Positions 26,183-35,914 of a DNA stretch of 64,000 nt are shown here, in pieces. The number at the start of each line of letters is the position of its first letter. Within the stretch, counting starts at the first letter, position 1. The stretch comes from Desulfovibrio piger (GTDB taxonomy: Bacteria; Desulfobacterota; Desulfovibrionia; Desulfovibrionales; Desulfovibrionaceae). The notes beneath the pieces are model-generated. The model did not search any database and had not been told where the DNA came from. It saw only the letters and a program-made list of their open reading frames with translations. Location of the stretch: NCBI RefSeq assembly GCF_951793255.1, contig NZ_OX636706.1:1649001-1713000 (forward strand), read 5' to 3'. The translations under genes were made by a program, and so were the position numbers.

Positions 26183-26630
26183 GTTCCAGGAGAGAAGGGG
26201 CGGCTCGGTGTATCTTGCGCGGGAAAGTGTGGTTTCCTGGGGAATAAGGCTGCTCCTGTCTCGTCCTATCTCTGGGCAGGTATCTTCAGCAGCCTGCAGT
26301 GCGGACAGGATGCCGGTGCGCAAGGCAACGCCAAGGGATGAGAAGAGGCTTGCCCGCACGTCTGGGGAAGGGTAGGCTCTACACGTCCTTCTGCGGGAGG
26401 AGAAAAAGCGCAGGCAGCAGGAGGAAAGCGGTCTGCCGGCGGCCAGGCGGAACCGTTCCGGGCCTCTGCCTTGGGCCAGCCCTGACCTGCAAGCTGTGGC
26501 GTCAGATTTGCCCTTTGTCGCGATATTGCGTACTTGTCTGGCAGCCGTCCTCTGGTCGTGGATGCCGGGGCGGATACGGCACGGCAGCCATCTGCCCTGT
26601 GCTGCATAGCAATGCTTCGAGGAGGCACCG
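26183..26630. other. Intergenic region before the GT-C gene, no gene seen
   Basis: About 450 bases, probably holding the promoter and 5' leader of the glycosyltransferase operon. No open frame here has a ribosome site and plausible protein composition. No repeats were noted. Confidence 0.5.
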
Positions 26631-28517
26631 TTGTTTTTTATCGGATCACTGACCTGCCTGAGCATCTTTCTGGCCTGGCGTCTGGCTGCACCCTGGTGCG
26701 CCCCCTTCCTGGCGGTCTGCGTGACAGCCCTGCTGCAGGTCCTCGCGGCCATGGGGGGCGTGTATCATGAAGTCCGCCTTGCTGTGGCTGTCCTCTCCTT
26801 CCTTTCCCTGCTGCCTGTCTGTCTTTCGCTGTTCACCGCGGGGGCGCCGCGGCGGCGCTATATGTGGACGGCCGCTCCCTCCTTGCTCTTCGCGGGCCTA
26901 TTGCTCCTGTTCGCCTGGCATTATGCCGGGGCCAGGCTCGTCTATTGGGACGAATACTTCTGGGGGGGCTTCGTCAAGCATCTGGTGCAGGAAAACAGCC
27001 TCTGGGCCTGGGGCTCCGTCCTGCCCCGCCATGATTCGGTGCTGCTCTATCCCCCCATAGTCACCATCCTGCAGGCCCTGCTCCAGCCCATGGGGACGTT
27101 CTCGGAGCCTGCCATAGCCCTGGGCGAAGGAGCCGTCCTGCTTTCTGCCACCGGTGTCGTCATCCATCTGGCCCGGGAACGAGGGCTTTCGTTCTGGCCG
27201 GTCTGCTTCTGCGCTCTGCTGACGTTCGGCCTGCTGCGCTCCCTGGGCACCCCGGTACGCTTTTTCTCCTACCTGTTTGGCTATGCCGAGAGTCTGCAGG
27301 CCGCCTTGTTTCTTGTCCCCGCACTGGTTCTGGTCTTTGCCGGGAATACGTTCCTGACGCGTACGGTATTGTTCCTTGGGCTGCCGGTTCTGATCCTGTG
27401 CAAAGTGACGGGGTGTTTGCTGGTCCTGTGCATCCTGGGCACCACGGCAGTGGTGACCTTTCTTGTCGCGCCTGCAGGGCAAAAGTTGCGCCAGACAGGG
27501 AGGATGCTTGTTCTTCCGGGAGGGGCCTGCCTTCTTTTTTGGGGGCTCTGGCGCTGGTATCTGCAGATCCATATTTTGCAGCACGTTCCCCAGCTTTCTG
27601 CCAGGATGGCGAATGCGTTTGATCCGGCTGTCGTGCAGCTGGTCATCTCCAAGTATGTCCAAGCATTTTTCCTGACGGATCTTTTCGCCATCCCGTATGT
27701 CGGGGATCTTCCCGTCGTGACAGGGACGGCATTTCTGTTGCTCCTGAGCGTGTACTTTATTGTCAAAAAGGATGCGAAAGGCCAACGATGTTTCCGGGGC
27801 AGCCAGTATGTTGCTTTGGGGATACTTTTATGCGGCTTCTTTTGCTGGATGCTGGCCCATGCCTATGTGACCATCATGTATATGACCCCGGAAGAGCAGG
27901 GACGAGCCGCGAGCTATGAACGTTATATCGCTGTGGCCATCGCTCCGTTCCTTGTTGCCGGCCTTATGGCGGCTCTGGAGTCCGGCATGCGCTGCCGTCC
28001 CTTTTTGACACGACGCATCGTCAAGGGAGGCATATTCCTTCTGGGAACTGGTATGGCCCTCTTTTTCTTCATGCGTCCTGTGGGGTTGCCGGCCAACATG
28101 GCAGAGATGGATCAGGCGGCCCGGATCGTGGCCCGGGCGTCGGCCCCAGGGGCCCGGTACTGGCTCGTGGTAGGCCAGGAGAAGTACCTGTACGGGAATG
28201 CCTGCCAGTTTTATCTGATGCCGGACAGACAGGAAGCCCCGGTGGAAAATGACATCGTATTCAATCCCCATGATACGCCGGAGACGGCCCTGCTCGGCGG
28301 CAGGTTGCCTGCCGACCTGCGGGCCACGGCCCGACGGCAGAAGGTGGATTATCTGCTCCTGTGGCGCGTCCCTGCCGACTTCGTGGCGCGTTACGGCAAG
28401 GAGCTGGGTTTGTGTGAAGGTGAAGCGTTCCCGCTCCTCCTGCGTCTTGATGCCTGGCGTGAAGGGGAACGGGAGCTGCCTGAAAAGATCGTGTTGCCGG
28501 CAGAGCTTGGCCGGTAA
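26631..28517 (+). CDS. GT-C-like polytopic membrane glycosyltransferase
   Basis: 628 residues from a TTG at 26631, supported by GAGGAGG 5 bases upstream and no better ATG. About 12 membrane spans precede a soluble C-terminal domain of about 130 residues. The first large loop carries YWDEYFWGGFVKHL, an acidic pair placed as in GT-C transferases that use polyprenyl-phosphate sugars. The C-terminal part (YWLVVGQEKYLYGNACQFY) resembles periplasmic tails of such enzymes. Part of the gene (27.3-28.0 kb) is less GC-rich than its neighbours, hinting at transfer. It is 45 bases ahead of a GT2 gene that could make the donor. Donor and acceptor are unknown. Confidence 0.6.
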   Translation: MFFIGSLTCLSIFLAWRLAAPWCAPFLAVCVTALLQVLAAMGGVYHEVRLAVAVLSFLSLLPVCLSLFTAGAPRRRYMWTAAPSLLFAGLLLLFAWHYAGARLVYWDEYFWGGFVKHLVQENSLWAWGSVLPRHDSVLLYPPIVTILQALLQPMGTFSEPAIALGEGAVLLSATGVVIHLARERGLSFWPVCFCALLTFGLLRSLGTPVRFFSYLFGYAESLQAALFLVPALVLVFAGNTFLTRTVLFLGLPVLILCKVTGCLLVLCILGTTAVVTFLVAPAGQKLRQTGRMLVLPGGACLLFWGLWRWYLQIHILQHVPQLSARMANAFDPAVVQLVISKYVQAFFLTDLFAIPYVGDLPVVTGTAFLLLLSVYFIVKKDAKGQRCFRGSQYVALGILLCGFFCWMLAHAYVTIMYMTPEEQGRAASYERYIAVAIAPFLVAGLMAALESGMRCRPFLTRRIVKGGIFLLGTGMALFFFMRPVGLPANMAEMDQAARIVARASAPGARYWLVVGQEKYLYGNACQFYLMPDRQEAPVENDIVFNPHDTPETALLGGRLPADLRATARRQKVDYLLLWRVPADFVARYGKELGLCEGEAFPLLLRLDAWREGERELPEKIVLPAELGR

Positions 28518-28562
28518 TGAGGGAGATGCGGTACGGCCGTGTCCCCATCGAGGGGAAATGCT

Positions 28563-29714
28563 ATGGAACAGACCTGTGAACTGACTATCCTGATGCCCTG
28601 CCTGAATGAATCCGAGACGTTGGCCACCTGCATCATGAAGGCCAAGGCCTATCTAGAACGCTCCGGAGTCGACGGGGAAGTGCTGATAGCGGACAACGGC
28701 AGTACGGACGGGTCCCAGGAGATAGCCCGCGGCCTGGGGGCCCGGGTGGTGGATGTGGCGCAGAAAGGGTATGGCGCGGCCCTGCTGGGGGGGATCGCTG
28801 CCGCACGCGGCAAGTACACCATCATGGGCGATGCCGATGACAGCTACGATTTCTCCAGCCTTCAGGTCTTTGTGGACAAGCTGCGTCAGGGCGTGGATCT
28901 GGTCATGGGCAACCGCTTCAAGGGCGGAATCGCTCCCGGGGCCATGCCGCCGCTCCATCGCTATCTGGGCAACCCGGTCCTGAGCTGGATCGGTCGTTTG
29001 TTCTTCCGTATCAGCATCGGCGATTTCCATTGCGGTCTGCGTGGGTTCAACACCGAGGCTATTCGGCACTGCGACCTGAAGACCACCGGTATGGAGTTCG
29101 CCTCCGAGATGGTGGTCAAGGCCTCCCTTTACGGCCTCAGCATGGCCGAGGTCCCCACCACGCTGGCCCAGGATGGCCGCAGCCGTCCGCCGCATCTGCG
29201 TACCTGGCGCGATGGCTGGCGCCACCTGTGCTTTTTGCTGACCTATGCGCCGCACTGGCTGTACATGTATCCGGCGCTGGCCCTGATGGGCGTGGGCCTG
29301 CTGGGCGTGCTGCTCCTGCTCTCCGGTCCGCTGTCCGTGGGCAGTGTGACCTTTGCCAACAAAAGTTTCGTGACCTTTGCCATGCTGCTCATGCTGGGCA
29401 TGCAGGTCATGGGGCTGGGGGTCGTGGCGGCCGGGCTGGCCGGTACGCATCTGCCGGGTCGCGGCGTCAGCCTGCTGGCGCGCCTGGCCTCCCGTGACAG
29501 GCTGGCTTTCGTGGCGCTGGCCTTTCTGGTGCTCTTCGTATCCAGCTATGGCTATTGTTTTTCTGCATGGTCCAGTGCCGGTTACGGGGATATGGCATCG
29601 CCCTTCGTGGACAATCTGAGCATCCTTGCCATCGTCTTCGGTGCCATGGCTGTTTTTTCCTTCATGCTGGCCTTCATCATCGCTGTGTGCAAGGAATTCG
29701 GCATGCGGCACTGA
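28563..29714 (+). CDS. Family 2 glycosyltransferase, polyprenyl-phosphate sugar synthase-like
   Basis: 383 residues from the ATG at 28563 (GAGGGG upstream). The GT-A domain has TILMPCLNESETL, ADNGSTDGS and the metal-binding DADD at 90-93. MGNRFKGG and HCGLRGFN are typical of DPM1/GtrB-like enzymes that load a sugar from a nucleotide donor onto undecaprenyl phosphate. The C-terminal 150 residues hold about four membrane spans. It probably supplies the neighbouring GT-C protein. Confidence 0.85.
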   Translation: MEQTCELTILMPCLNESETLATCIMKAKAYLERSGVDGEVLIADNGSTDGSQEIARGLGARVVDVAQKGYGAALLGGIAAARGKYTIMGDADDSYDFSSLQVFVDKLRQGVDLVMGNRFKGGIAPGAMPPLHRYLGNPVLSWIGRLFFRISIGDFHCGLRGFNTEAIRHCDLKTTGMEFASEMVVKASLYGLSMAEVPTTLAQDGRSRPPHLRTWRDGWRHLCFLLTYAPHWLYMYPALALMGVGLLGVLLLLSGPLSVGSVTFANKSFVTFAMLLMLGMQVMGLGVVAAGLAGTHLPGRGVSLLARLASRDRLAFVALAFLVLFVSSYGYCFSAWSSAGYGDMASPFVDNLSILAIVFGAMAVFSFMLAFIIAVCKEFGMRH

Positions 29715-29805
29715 TCCTGCCGCCAGAAGCTGTATGAAGGGGAGAACGCGGACGGAGCTTGAGCGGGCTTTGTCTGTCATCTTAAAAACAGGTAATAGAT
29801 CAAGC

Positions 29806-30231
29806 ATGAAATACTGCGCTATCTTGCTGTGCTGCTTCCTCTGGGGAGCCGTGCCCGTCCTCGCTTCCCCCCTGGGGGCGGACAGTTTCTTCACGGTAGA
29901 CATCCCCGAAGGCTGGACCATCGAGGCCCAGGACAAAGGCTCCGTGACCATGCTTTCCCCGGATGCCGGCATCATGGTGAGCCTGGTGACAGGTCTCAAC
30001 GGTGCGCGCAGCCGTGCCGATATCGTGGAGGAGTACCGCAAGATGCTGGACGCGCCGGATGTCCGGCCCCGGGCCGATGATGTCTACGAGATGCAGGGCC
30101 ATGCGGGGAACATCCCCATGCGGGGCGTGCTGGCTCTGGGAGCTGACCGGCATGTGCTCGTCCTGCTGGCCGGGAAGGTGGATGATGCCCAGGCCCAGGC
30201 CATTGTGGATTCGCTGGCCCTGAAAAAATAG
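29806..30231 (+). CDS. Small exported protein of unknown function
   Basis: 141 residues from the ATG at 29806. The N-terminus MKYCAILLCCFLWGAVPVLA is a signal peptide with cleavage near 20. The mature part begins with a beta-rich stretch (FFTVDIPEGWTIEAQDKGSV) reminiscent of PsbP-like or DUF-type periplasmic proteins, but the match is not firm. It is 91 bases after the GT2 gene and before a strong terminator, so it is probably the last gene of the operon. The Shine-Dalgarno is poor. Confidence 0.6.
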   Translation: MKYCAILLCCFLWGAVPVLASPLGADSFFTVDIPEGWTIEAQDKGSVTMLSPDAGIMVSLVTGLNGARSRADIVEEYRKMLDAPDVRPRADDVYEMQGHAGNIPMRGVLALGADRHVLVLLAGKVDDAQAQAIVDSLALKK

Positions 30232-30321
30232 ACTGCTTCCGTACCGCTTCCTGCTGGGGCGGGACAGCGATCGCAGGCGCAGGAGGACTGCTCTTGACGG
30301 GCAGGAAAAGACCGTTTGGCT

Positions 30322-30358
30322 AAAAAGACCGTCGTCCGTGGGATGGCGGTCTTTTTTT
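30322..30358 (+). terminator. Intrinsic terminator of the GT operon
   Basis: A stem of up to 16 bp with two G-T pairs (from 30322, turning at the 3-base loop 30338-30340), ending in a T tract. Confidence 0.9.
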
Positions 30359-30639
30359 ATGGCAGGAAGACCCATGTGCGGCTGGTTCCGTCAGGTGGCG
30401 GCCCGTGGGAGAGAGGGCGGGCTCGGGCCCGGGGCATGTCTGCTGCTGTCGCCATGTACAGGAGGACGTGACGGGCCTGAGGAAAGGGCCGCAGGGGCAT
30501 CCGTGGCCGGAAAAGCCGCTGTTCTGCGGAAAGGCGGCTCCCCGGCCCCTTGTGGGGCGTGTGTAATGGGTATATGCTCCAAAGATTCCGCCTGCCTCTG
30601 GCGTGAGCAGGCGCACCGTTTTTACAAGGGATGTTTTCC
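30359..30639. other. Upstream region of ilvA, no gene seen
   Basis: About 280 bases. I looked for a leader peptide with Ile codons or a T-box and saw neither. Confidence 0.4.
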
Positions 30640-32181
30640 ATGTCGAATCATAGCGAGTACCTGAACAAGGTGTTGTTGAGCCGGGTCTACGACGTGGCCG
30701 TCGAGACCCCGCTGGATGAGGCCGTGAGCCTTTCCCGCCGCCTGGGCAACCGCGTGCTGCTCAAGCGGGACGACCTGCAGCCTGTGTTTTCCTTCAAGCT
30801 GCGCGGCGCCTACAACAAGATGGCCCGTCTTTCTCCCGAAGAGCTGCGCCGCGGCGTCATCGCCGCCTCGGCCGGCAACCATGCCCAGGGGGTGGCCCTG
30901 GCCGCCCGCCGTCTGGGATGCGAAGCCGTCATCGTCATGCCCGTGACCACGCCCGCCATCAAGGTGGATGCCGTGCGCCGTCTGGGCGGACAGGTGGTGC
31001 TGTTCGGTGAGTCTTTCAGCGATGCCTGGCGGCATACGCTGGATCTCATCAAGGAGACCGGCTACGTGTTCATCCCGCCTTTTGACGATCCCGATGTCAT
31101 TGCCGGACAGGGCACCATCGGCATGGAGATCCTGCGTCAGCATCCCGACCCCATTCACGCCATTTTCGTGCCCATCGGCGGGGGCGGACTTGCCGCCGGC
31201 GTGGCCGCCTATGTGAAGAACCTGCGGCCCGAGATTCGCGTCATCGGCGTGGAACCCGTGGACTCCGACGCCATGCGCCGTTCCATCATGGCCGGGCATC
31301 GTGTGGAGCTCAAGGACGTGGGCTTGTTCGCCGACGGCGTGGCCGTGAAACTGGTGGGCGAGGAGACCTTCGCCCTTTGCCGCGACCTGCTGGACGACAT
31401 CATCACCGTGGACACGGACGCCATCTGTGGCGCCATCAAGGATATCTTTGAAGATACCCGCGTGGTGGCCGAACCGGCCGGTGCGCTGGCCCTGGCCGGT
31501 CTGCGTGCCTATGCCCGCGCGGGCAACCTGCGCGACACCACCCTGGTGGCCGTGGTCAGCGGCGCCAACATGAATTTCGACCGTCTGAGCCATGTGGCCG
31601 AACGGGCGCGCTTCGGTGCCAACCGCGAAGCCCTGCTGGGCGTGACCATCCCCGAGAAGGCGGGCAGCTTCCGCCAGCTGGTGCAGGCCATCAGCAGCCG
31701 CAACATCACCGAGCTGTGCACCCGCTTCGCCGACCCGGTCAACGCCCATGTGCTGGTGGGCATCGACATCAAGAACAGCGACGAGGTGGCCTCCGTGCTG
31801 GAAGACCTGCGGGCTGCCGGTTTCAGCGCCTGCGACCTTACGGACAACGAGCTGGCCAAGCTGCATCTGCGCCATATGGTGGGCGGCAACGCGCCCCAGG
31901 TGCACAACGAGCGCCTGATCCGCTTCTTCTTCCCCGAGCGGCCCGGCGCCCTGCTCAATTTCATGGACGCCATGCGCGTGACCTACAACTTCACCCTGTT
32001 CCAGTACCGCTACCACGGGGCGGACTTCGGCCGCGTGCTGCTGGGGGTGGAAGTTCCCGAAGAGCGGCGCGAGGACTTCGAGGAGTTCCTGGCCCGCGTC
32101 GACCGTATGGGCTACCCGCATGTGGATGAGACCGACAACCCGGCCTACAAGATGTTCCTGGGCTGGCATCACGACAACTAA
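30640..32181 (+). CDS. ilvA: Threonine dehydratase, biosynthetic
   Basis: 513 residues. The PLP domain (1 to about 320) has the lysine in FSFKLRGAYNKM, the ASAGNHAQGVA phosphate loop and GGGGLAAGVAAY. Two ACT-like regulatory domains follow (about 335-405 and 430-510), the long form that isoleucine inhibits. It deaminates threonine to 2-oxobutanoate, the entry to isoleucine. An ATG three codons upstream (30631) is also in frame, but AAGGG is better spaced from 30640. It is monocistronic between terminators. Confidence 0.94.
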   Translation: MSNHSEYLNKVLLSRVYDVAVETPLDEAVSLSRRLGNRVLLKRDDLQPVFSFKLRGAYNKMARLSPEELRRGVIAASAGNHAQGVALAARRLGCEAVIVMPVTTPAIKVDAVRRLGGQVVLFGESFSDAWRHTLDLIKETGYVFIPPFDDPDVIAGQGTIGMEILRQHPDPIHAIFVPIGGGGLAAGVAAYVKNLRPEIRVIGVEPVDSDAMRRSIMAGHRVELKDVGLFADGVAVKLVGEETFALCRDLLDDIITVDTDAICGAIKDIFEDTRVVAEPAGALALAGLRAYARAGNLRDTTLVAVVSGANMNFDRLSHVAERARFGANREALLGVTIPEKAGSFRQLVQAISSRNITELCTRFADPVNAHVLVGIDIKNSDEVASVLEDLRAAGFSACDLTDNELAKLHLRHMVGGNAPQVHNERLIRFFFPERPGALLNFMDAMRVTYNFTLFQYRYHGADFGRVLLGVEVPEERREDFEEFLARVDRMGYPHVDETDNPAYKMFLGWHHDN

Positions 32182-32220
32182 CTGATGCCGGTCTGCACGG
32201 ACAGACCATGATGCTTGTCG

Positions 32221-32248
32221 GGAGGCCGCTCCTTCGGGGGCGGCCTCC
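32221..32248 (+). terminator. Hairpin after ilvA with TTCG tetraloop
   Basis: A 12-bp stem (32221-32232 with 32237-32248, one G-T pair) closed by TTCG. A weakly T-rich stretch follows. Confidence 0.7.
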
Positions 32249-32488
32249 TGCTGTTCACAGGCCCCGGAGATCCCGGCGGCAACAAGGAGAGCACGGGAGG
32301 GCTGAGAGAGATCCGACAGCGCGGCTCCTTTGCGGACAATCGGGAGGCCTGCATCGGCCCTCCCCGGGCCGGGGGAGCTTTCTCCGCCTGTCCCTGCCTT
32401 CCGGGCCGTCGTCATTGACAAGCCGGGACAGTTGGCCGAACATGGACAAAACCGGTATCGTCAACTTTTTACCGTCTGACAGGACGCT
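32249..32488. other. Leader region of rel
   Basis: 240 bases with several GC-rich inverted repeats, for example GGGAGGCC/GGCCCTCCC near 32340-32365 and CTCCCC/GGGGAG near 32363-32380. A TTGACA at 32415-32420 with GAACAT 17 bases on is a weak promoter candidate. No small gene was found. Confidence 0.4.
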
Positions 32489-34648
32489 ATGATTCGTATT
32501 CAGGAAATTCTCGACAAGGTGGCGGCCAACAACCATGATGCCAATCTGGAGCTGATCCAGAAGGCCTATGTGTTCGCCGCCACAGCTCACGCGGGGCAGA
32601 CGCGCCTTTCGGGCGAGCCCTATCTGTCCCATCCGCTGGCCGTGGCCTATACCCTGGCCGACATGGGTTTTGACGAGCCCACGGTGGCGGCGGGCCTGCT
32701 GCACGATACGGTGGAAGACACCGGCACCACCATCGAAGAGATCGACGACAAGTTCGGCGAAGACGTGGCCGACATCGTGGACGGTGTCACCAAGATCAGC
32801 ATGATCGTCTTCGAGAACAAGGAAGAGGCGCAGGCCGAGAACATCCGCAAGATGATCCTGGCCATGAGCCACGACATGCGCGTGCTGATGGTCAAACTGG
32901 CCGACCGCCTGCACAACATGAGCACCCTTGATTTCCAGAAGCCCCACAAGCAGCGCCGCATCGCCCAGGAGACCATGGACATCTACGCGCCCCTGGCCAA
33001 CCGTCTGGGCCTGTACCTGCTCAAGCGCCAGCTGGAGGACCTGAGCTTCAAATACCTGCGGCCGGACATCTACAACCAGATCGACCACTGGCTGGACGCG
33101 CATCAGGTAGTGGAAAAGCAGATCATCGAAAAGGTGGTCTCCCTCATCCAGGATCTGCTGGCTTCCAACGGTCTGGAAGGGCAGGTCTACGGGCGCATCA
33201 AGCACAAGTACAGCATCTACAAAAAGATGCAGTCCCAGTCCCTGACCCTGGACGAGATGCACGACATCATGGCCTTCCGCGTGCTGGTCAAGGACATCCG
33301 CGACTGTTACGCGGTGCTCGGTCTGGTGCACTCGCAGTGGAAGCCGGTGCACGGGCGCTTCAAGGACTATATCTCCATGCCCAAGGCCAACGGCTACCAG
33401 AGCCTGCATACCACGGTCATCGGGCCCGAGGGCGAGCGCATCGAGATCCAGATCCGTACCGAAGAGATGCACCGGCAGGCCGAACACGGTGTGGCCGCGC
33501 ACTGGTTGTACAAGGAAAAAGGCCGGGTCAACTCCAAGGACCTGGAACAGTTCTCCTGGCTGCGCGAGATCTTCGAGCGCCAGGGCGACGAAGCGGACTC
33601 GCGCGAATTCATGCATTCGCTCAAGCTGGACCTGTTCAAGGACGAGGTCTACGTCTATACCCCTGCCGGTGATGTGAAGGAACTGCCCGAAGGCGCCACG
33701 CCGCTGGACTTCGCCTTCCACATCCACAGCAAGGTGGGCCATCATTGCGCCGGGGCCAAGATCAACGGCCGCCTCATGCCGCTGGGCACGCCGCTCAAGA
33801 ACGGCGACATCGTGGAGATCATCACCGATCCTTCGCGCAACCCCAATCGCGACTGGCTCAAGATCGTCAAGACGGCCCGCGCCCGCAGCCGCATCCAGCG
33901 CTACCTGCGTACCGAGGAACGCGCCCATGCCCTGGCCCTGGGCCGCGACATGCTGGAAAAGGAAGGCCGCAAGGTCAACCTCAATGTGGCGCGCGCCCTG
34001 AAAGACGGCCAGCTGGCCATCGTGGCGCAGGAGATGAACTTCGAGAACGTGGACGAGCTGGTGGCTTCGGTGGGCTATGCGCATATCACGCCGCGCCGTG
34101 TGCTCAACAAGCTCTATGCCGTCCTGCATCCCGATAATGCCGCAGCCGCGGAACCGGCCACGCCCACCATCAAGGAAAGCAAGGAAGCCGCAAAGCGCAA
34201 GAGCGACGGCGTGGGCATTTCCGGCTGTGACGGCGTGCTCATGCGTTTTGCCAAGTGCTGCAACCCGGTGCCGGGGGACCCCATCATCGGTTACATCAGC
34301 CGCGGCATGGGCGTCACCGTCCACCGTGCGGACTGTCCCAATGTGGCCAATATGGAGCCGGAGCGCCTCATCTCCGTGCATTGGGACGGCGAGGAGGAAA
34401 AGCCCTACGAGGCCGGTATCTTCATCCTGGCCCAGAACCGCAGCGGCGTGCTGGCGGGCATCGCCCAGCTCCTGGCCTTGCAGGGCATCAACATCACGGC
34501 GCTGTCTTCGCGGGCGCTGGTGGACGGCCGGGCAGAACTGCGCCTGACCGTGGAAGTGTGCAACGCCACCCAGCTCTATGATGTCATCGAGGCCATCCGC
34601 GGCCAGTCCGGCATCCTCGAAGTGGTGCGCGATACCGAAGAAGCCTAG
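32489..34648 (+). CDS. rel: Bifunctional (p)ppGpp synthetase/hydrolase, Rel/SpoT family
   Basis: 719 residues. Domains in order: HD hydrolase (about 25-190, with LLHDTVEDT intact), synthetase (about 230-340, with RFKDYISMPKANGYQSLHT and EIQIRTEEMHRQAEHG), TGS (about 390-450), a zinc-finger-like segment with CC (FAKCCNPVPGD) and a C-terminal ACT domain. Both catalytic sites look intact, so it should make and break the stringent-response alarmone. It is the only RSH gene in the window. AGGA sits 5 bases before the ATG. The perfect terminator at 34697 ends it. Confidence 0.95.
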   Translation: MIRIQEILDKVAANNHDANLELIQKAYVFAATAHAGQTRLSGEPYLSHPLAVAYTLADMGFDEPTVAAGLLHDTVEDTGTTIEEIDDKFGEDVADIVDGVTKISMIVFENKEEAQAENIRKMILAMSHDMRVLMVKLADRLHNMSTLDFQKPHKQRRIAQETMDIYAPLANRLGLYLLKRQLEDLSFKYLRPDIYNQIDHWLDAHQVVEKQIIEKVVSLIQDLLASNGLEGQVYGRIKHKYSIYKKMQSQSLTLDEMHDIMAFRVLVKDIRDCYAVLGLVHSQWKPVHGRFKDYISMPKANGYQSLHTTVIGPEGERIEIQIRTEEMHRQAEHGVAAHWLYKEKGRVNSKDLEQFSWLREIFERQGDEADSREFMHSLKLDLFKDEVYVYTPAGDVKELPEGATPLDFAFHIHSKVGHHCAGAKINGRLMPLGTPLKNGDIVEIITDPSRNPNRDWLKIVKTARARSRIQRYLRTEERAHALALGRDMLEKEGRKVNLNVARALKDGQLAIVAQEMNFENVDELVASVGYAHITPRRVLNKLYAVLHPDNAAAAEPATPTIKESKEAAKRKSDGVGISGCDGVLMRFAKCCNPVPGDPIIGYISRGMGVTVHRADCPNVANMEPERLISVHWDGEEEKPYEAGIFILAQNRSGVLAGIAQLLALQGINITALSSRALVDGRAELRLTVEVCNATQLYDVIEAIRGQSGILEVVRDTEEA

Positions 34649-34696
34649 CCCATCCCGCCCGGCTGCCGTGGCGCAGCCTTTCAGCGAACATACGCA

Positions 34697-34723
34697 GGGG
34701 ACACCGCAAGGTGTCCCCTTTTT
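34697..34723 (+). terminator. Intrinsic terminator of rel
   Basis: Perfect 9-bp stem (34697-34705 with 34710-34718), GCAA loop, five T. Confidence 0.93.
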
Positions 34724-34986
34724 CGTGGGCCATCCCGCGACAGTTTTGGGCAACTATTTGCCAGGAGCAGGTCTGTACCCGGCAGCCGGGGCGGCGTATC
34801 CCGGTAAGCACAGGACAAAGGTCCGTTGCCCGGACGGGATCTGCCGGAAAAGGGCGGAGCCTTCCGGTCTGCATCGACGGGGAGCAGGAGGCATCTTTGC
34901 GTTGCGTTCCCCGGTATGCGGCAGCGGGCCGTCTTTCTCATGCCGGGGCATCCGGCACAACCGTTGAAGATATCGTGGGGAACACC

Positions 34987-35745
34987 ATGGACAGGATGCA
35001 GAAAGCGGAAGCGTACAGGAAGGAATTGGGCAAGACGGGGGCCCCGGCACTGGCCGGGACGGATCCCGAACTGGCGGCTATCCGGGAGCGCCTGGAATAC
35101 GGCGAGATCGCCGGACAGGGCTGCCTGGATGCGCGTCGGCGCCGCCTCATCACCCTGGTCGTCCTGGCCGCCATCCAGACGCCGGAGGGGATAGGGGAGG
35201 AGACACGGGCCGCCCTGCATCAGGGCGTGCGTCCCGAAGAGATCCGCGAGGCCCTGTACCAGTGCGCGCCCTATATCGGCTTCCCGCGGACGGAGGCGGC
35301 CCTGCGCCATGCGGATGCCGCCCTGGAGGCCGCCGGTATCGCCCTGCCCCTGCCTGAAGGCGGCACGGTGAGCGAAGAAGACCGCTTTGAAAAAGGCCTT
35401 GCCGTACAGACCGGTATTTTCGGGGATGCCATCAGCAAGATGCACGCTTCGGCCCCTGAAGGACAGCGAGAGATCCTCGTCCGGCATCTTTCCGCGTTCT
35501 GCTTCGGCGACATCTATACGCGCACGGGGCTTGATCTGCCGCTGCGGGAGCTGCTGACCTTCTGCATCATCAGCGCGCTGGGCGGCTGTGAGGTCCAGGT
35601 CAAGGCCCATGTGCAGGGCAATGCCGCCGTGGGCAACGGCAAGCAGCTGCTGGTGGATGCCCTGCTGCAGATGCTGCCCTGCATCGGCTTCCCCCGCACG
35701 CTCAACGCCCTTGCCTGCGTCAACAGCGTGCTGCCGGAGGCCTAA
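34987..35745 (+). CDS. Carboxymuconolactone-decarboxylase-family protein, two tandem domains
   Basis: 252 residues from the ATG at 34987. Two CMD-like halves are seen: RRRRLITLVVLAAIQTP...ALYQCAPYIGFPRTEAAL and PLRELLTFCIISALGG...MLPCIGFPRTLNALACVN. The repeated IGFPRT is the family mark. It lacks the AhpD-type CxxC, so peroxidase-type redox use is not suggested. Family members act as small decarboxylases or are uncharacterised. With an AraC-type regulator and a cupin gene next to it, it forms a group common in anaerobes. The longer upstream frame lacks family similarity. The 260-base leader shows nothing clear. Confidence 0.78.
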   Translation: MDRMQKAEAYRKELGKTGAPALAGTDPELAAIRERLEYGEIAGQGCLDARRRRLITLVVLAAIQTPEGIGEETRAALHQGVRPEEIREALYQCAPYIGFPRTEAALRHADAALEAAGIALPLPEGGTVSEEDRFEKGLAVQTGIFGDAISKMHASAPEGQREILVRHLSAFCFGDIYTRTGLDLPLRELLTFCIISALGGCEVQVKAHVQGNAAVGNGKQLLVDALLQMLPCIGFPRTLNALACVNSVLPEA

Positions 35746-35914
35746 TGCACCCGGCAGGACGATAGCGTCCCCGCGCGCCCCGGCTGTGTTCCTGTTGCCG
35801 GGGCATGCGGGAATGACGGGATGGTCTTGAGGTCAGGAAGGGCGCGGCCCTACGAGGACGGGCCGCACCGGCGCGGAACAGGGCCGGCCCGCAGGCGGAT
35901 GACGCGGACGTATC

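Noticed and set aside
32300-32330. GGCTGAGAGAG resembling the CTGAGA core of a TPP riboswitch before rel
   Set aside because: The other conserved TPP elements are absent, and rel is not a thiamin gene.
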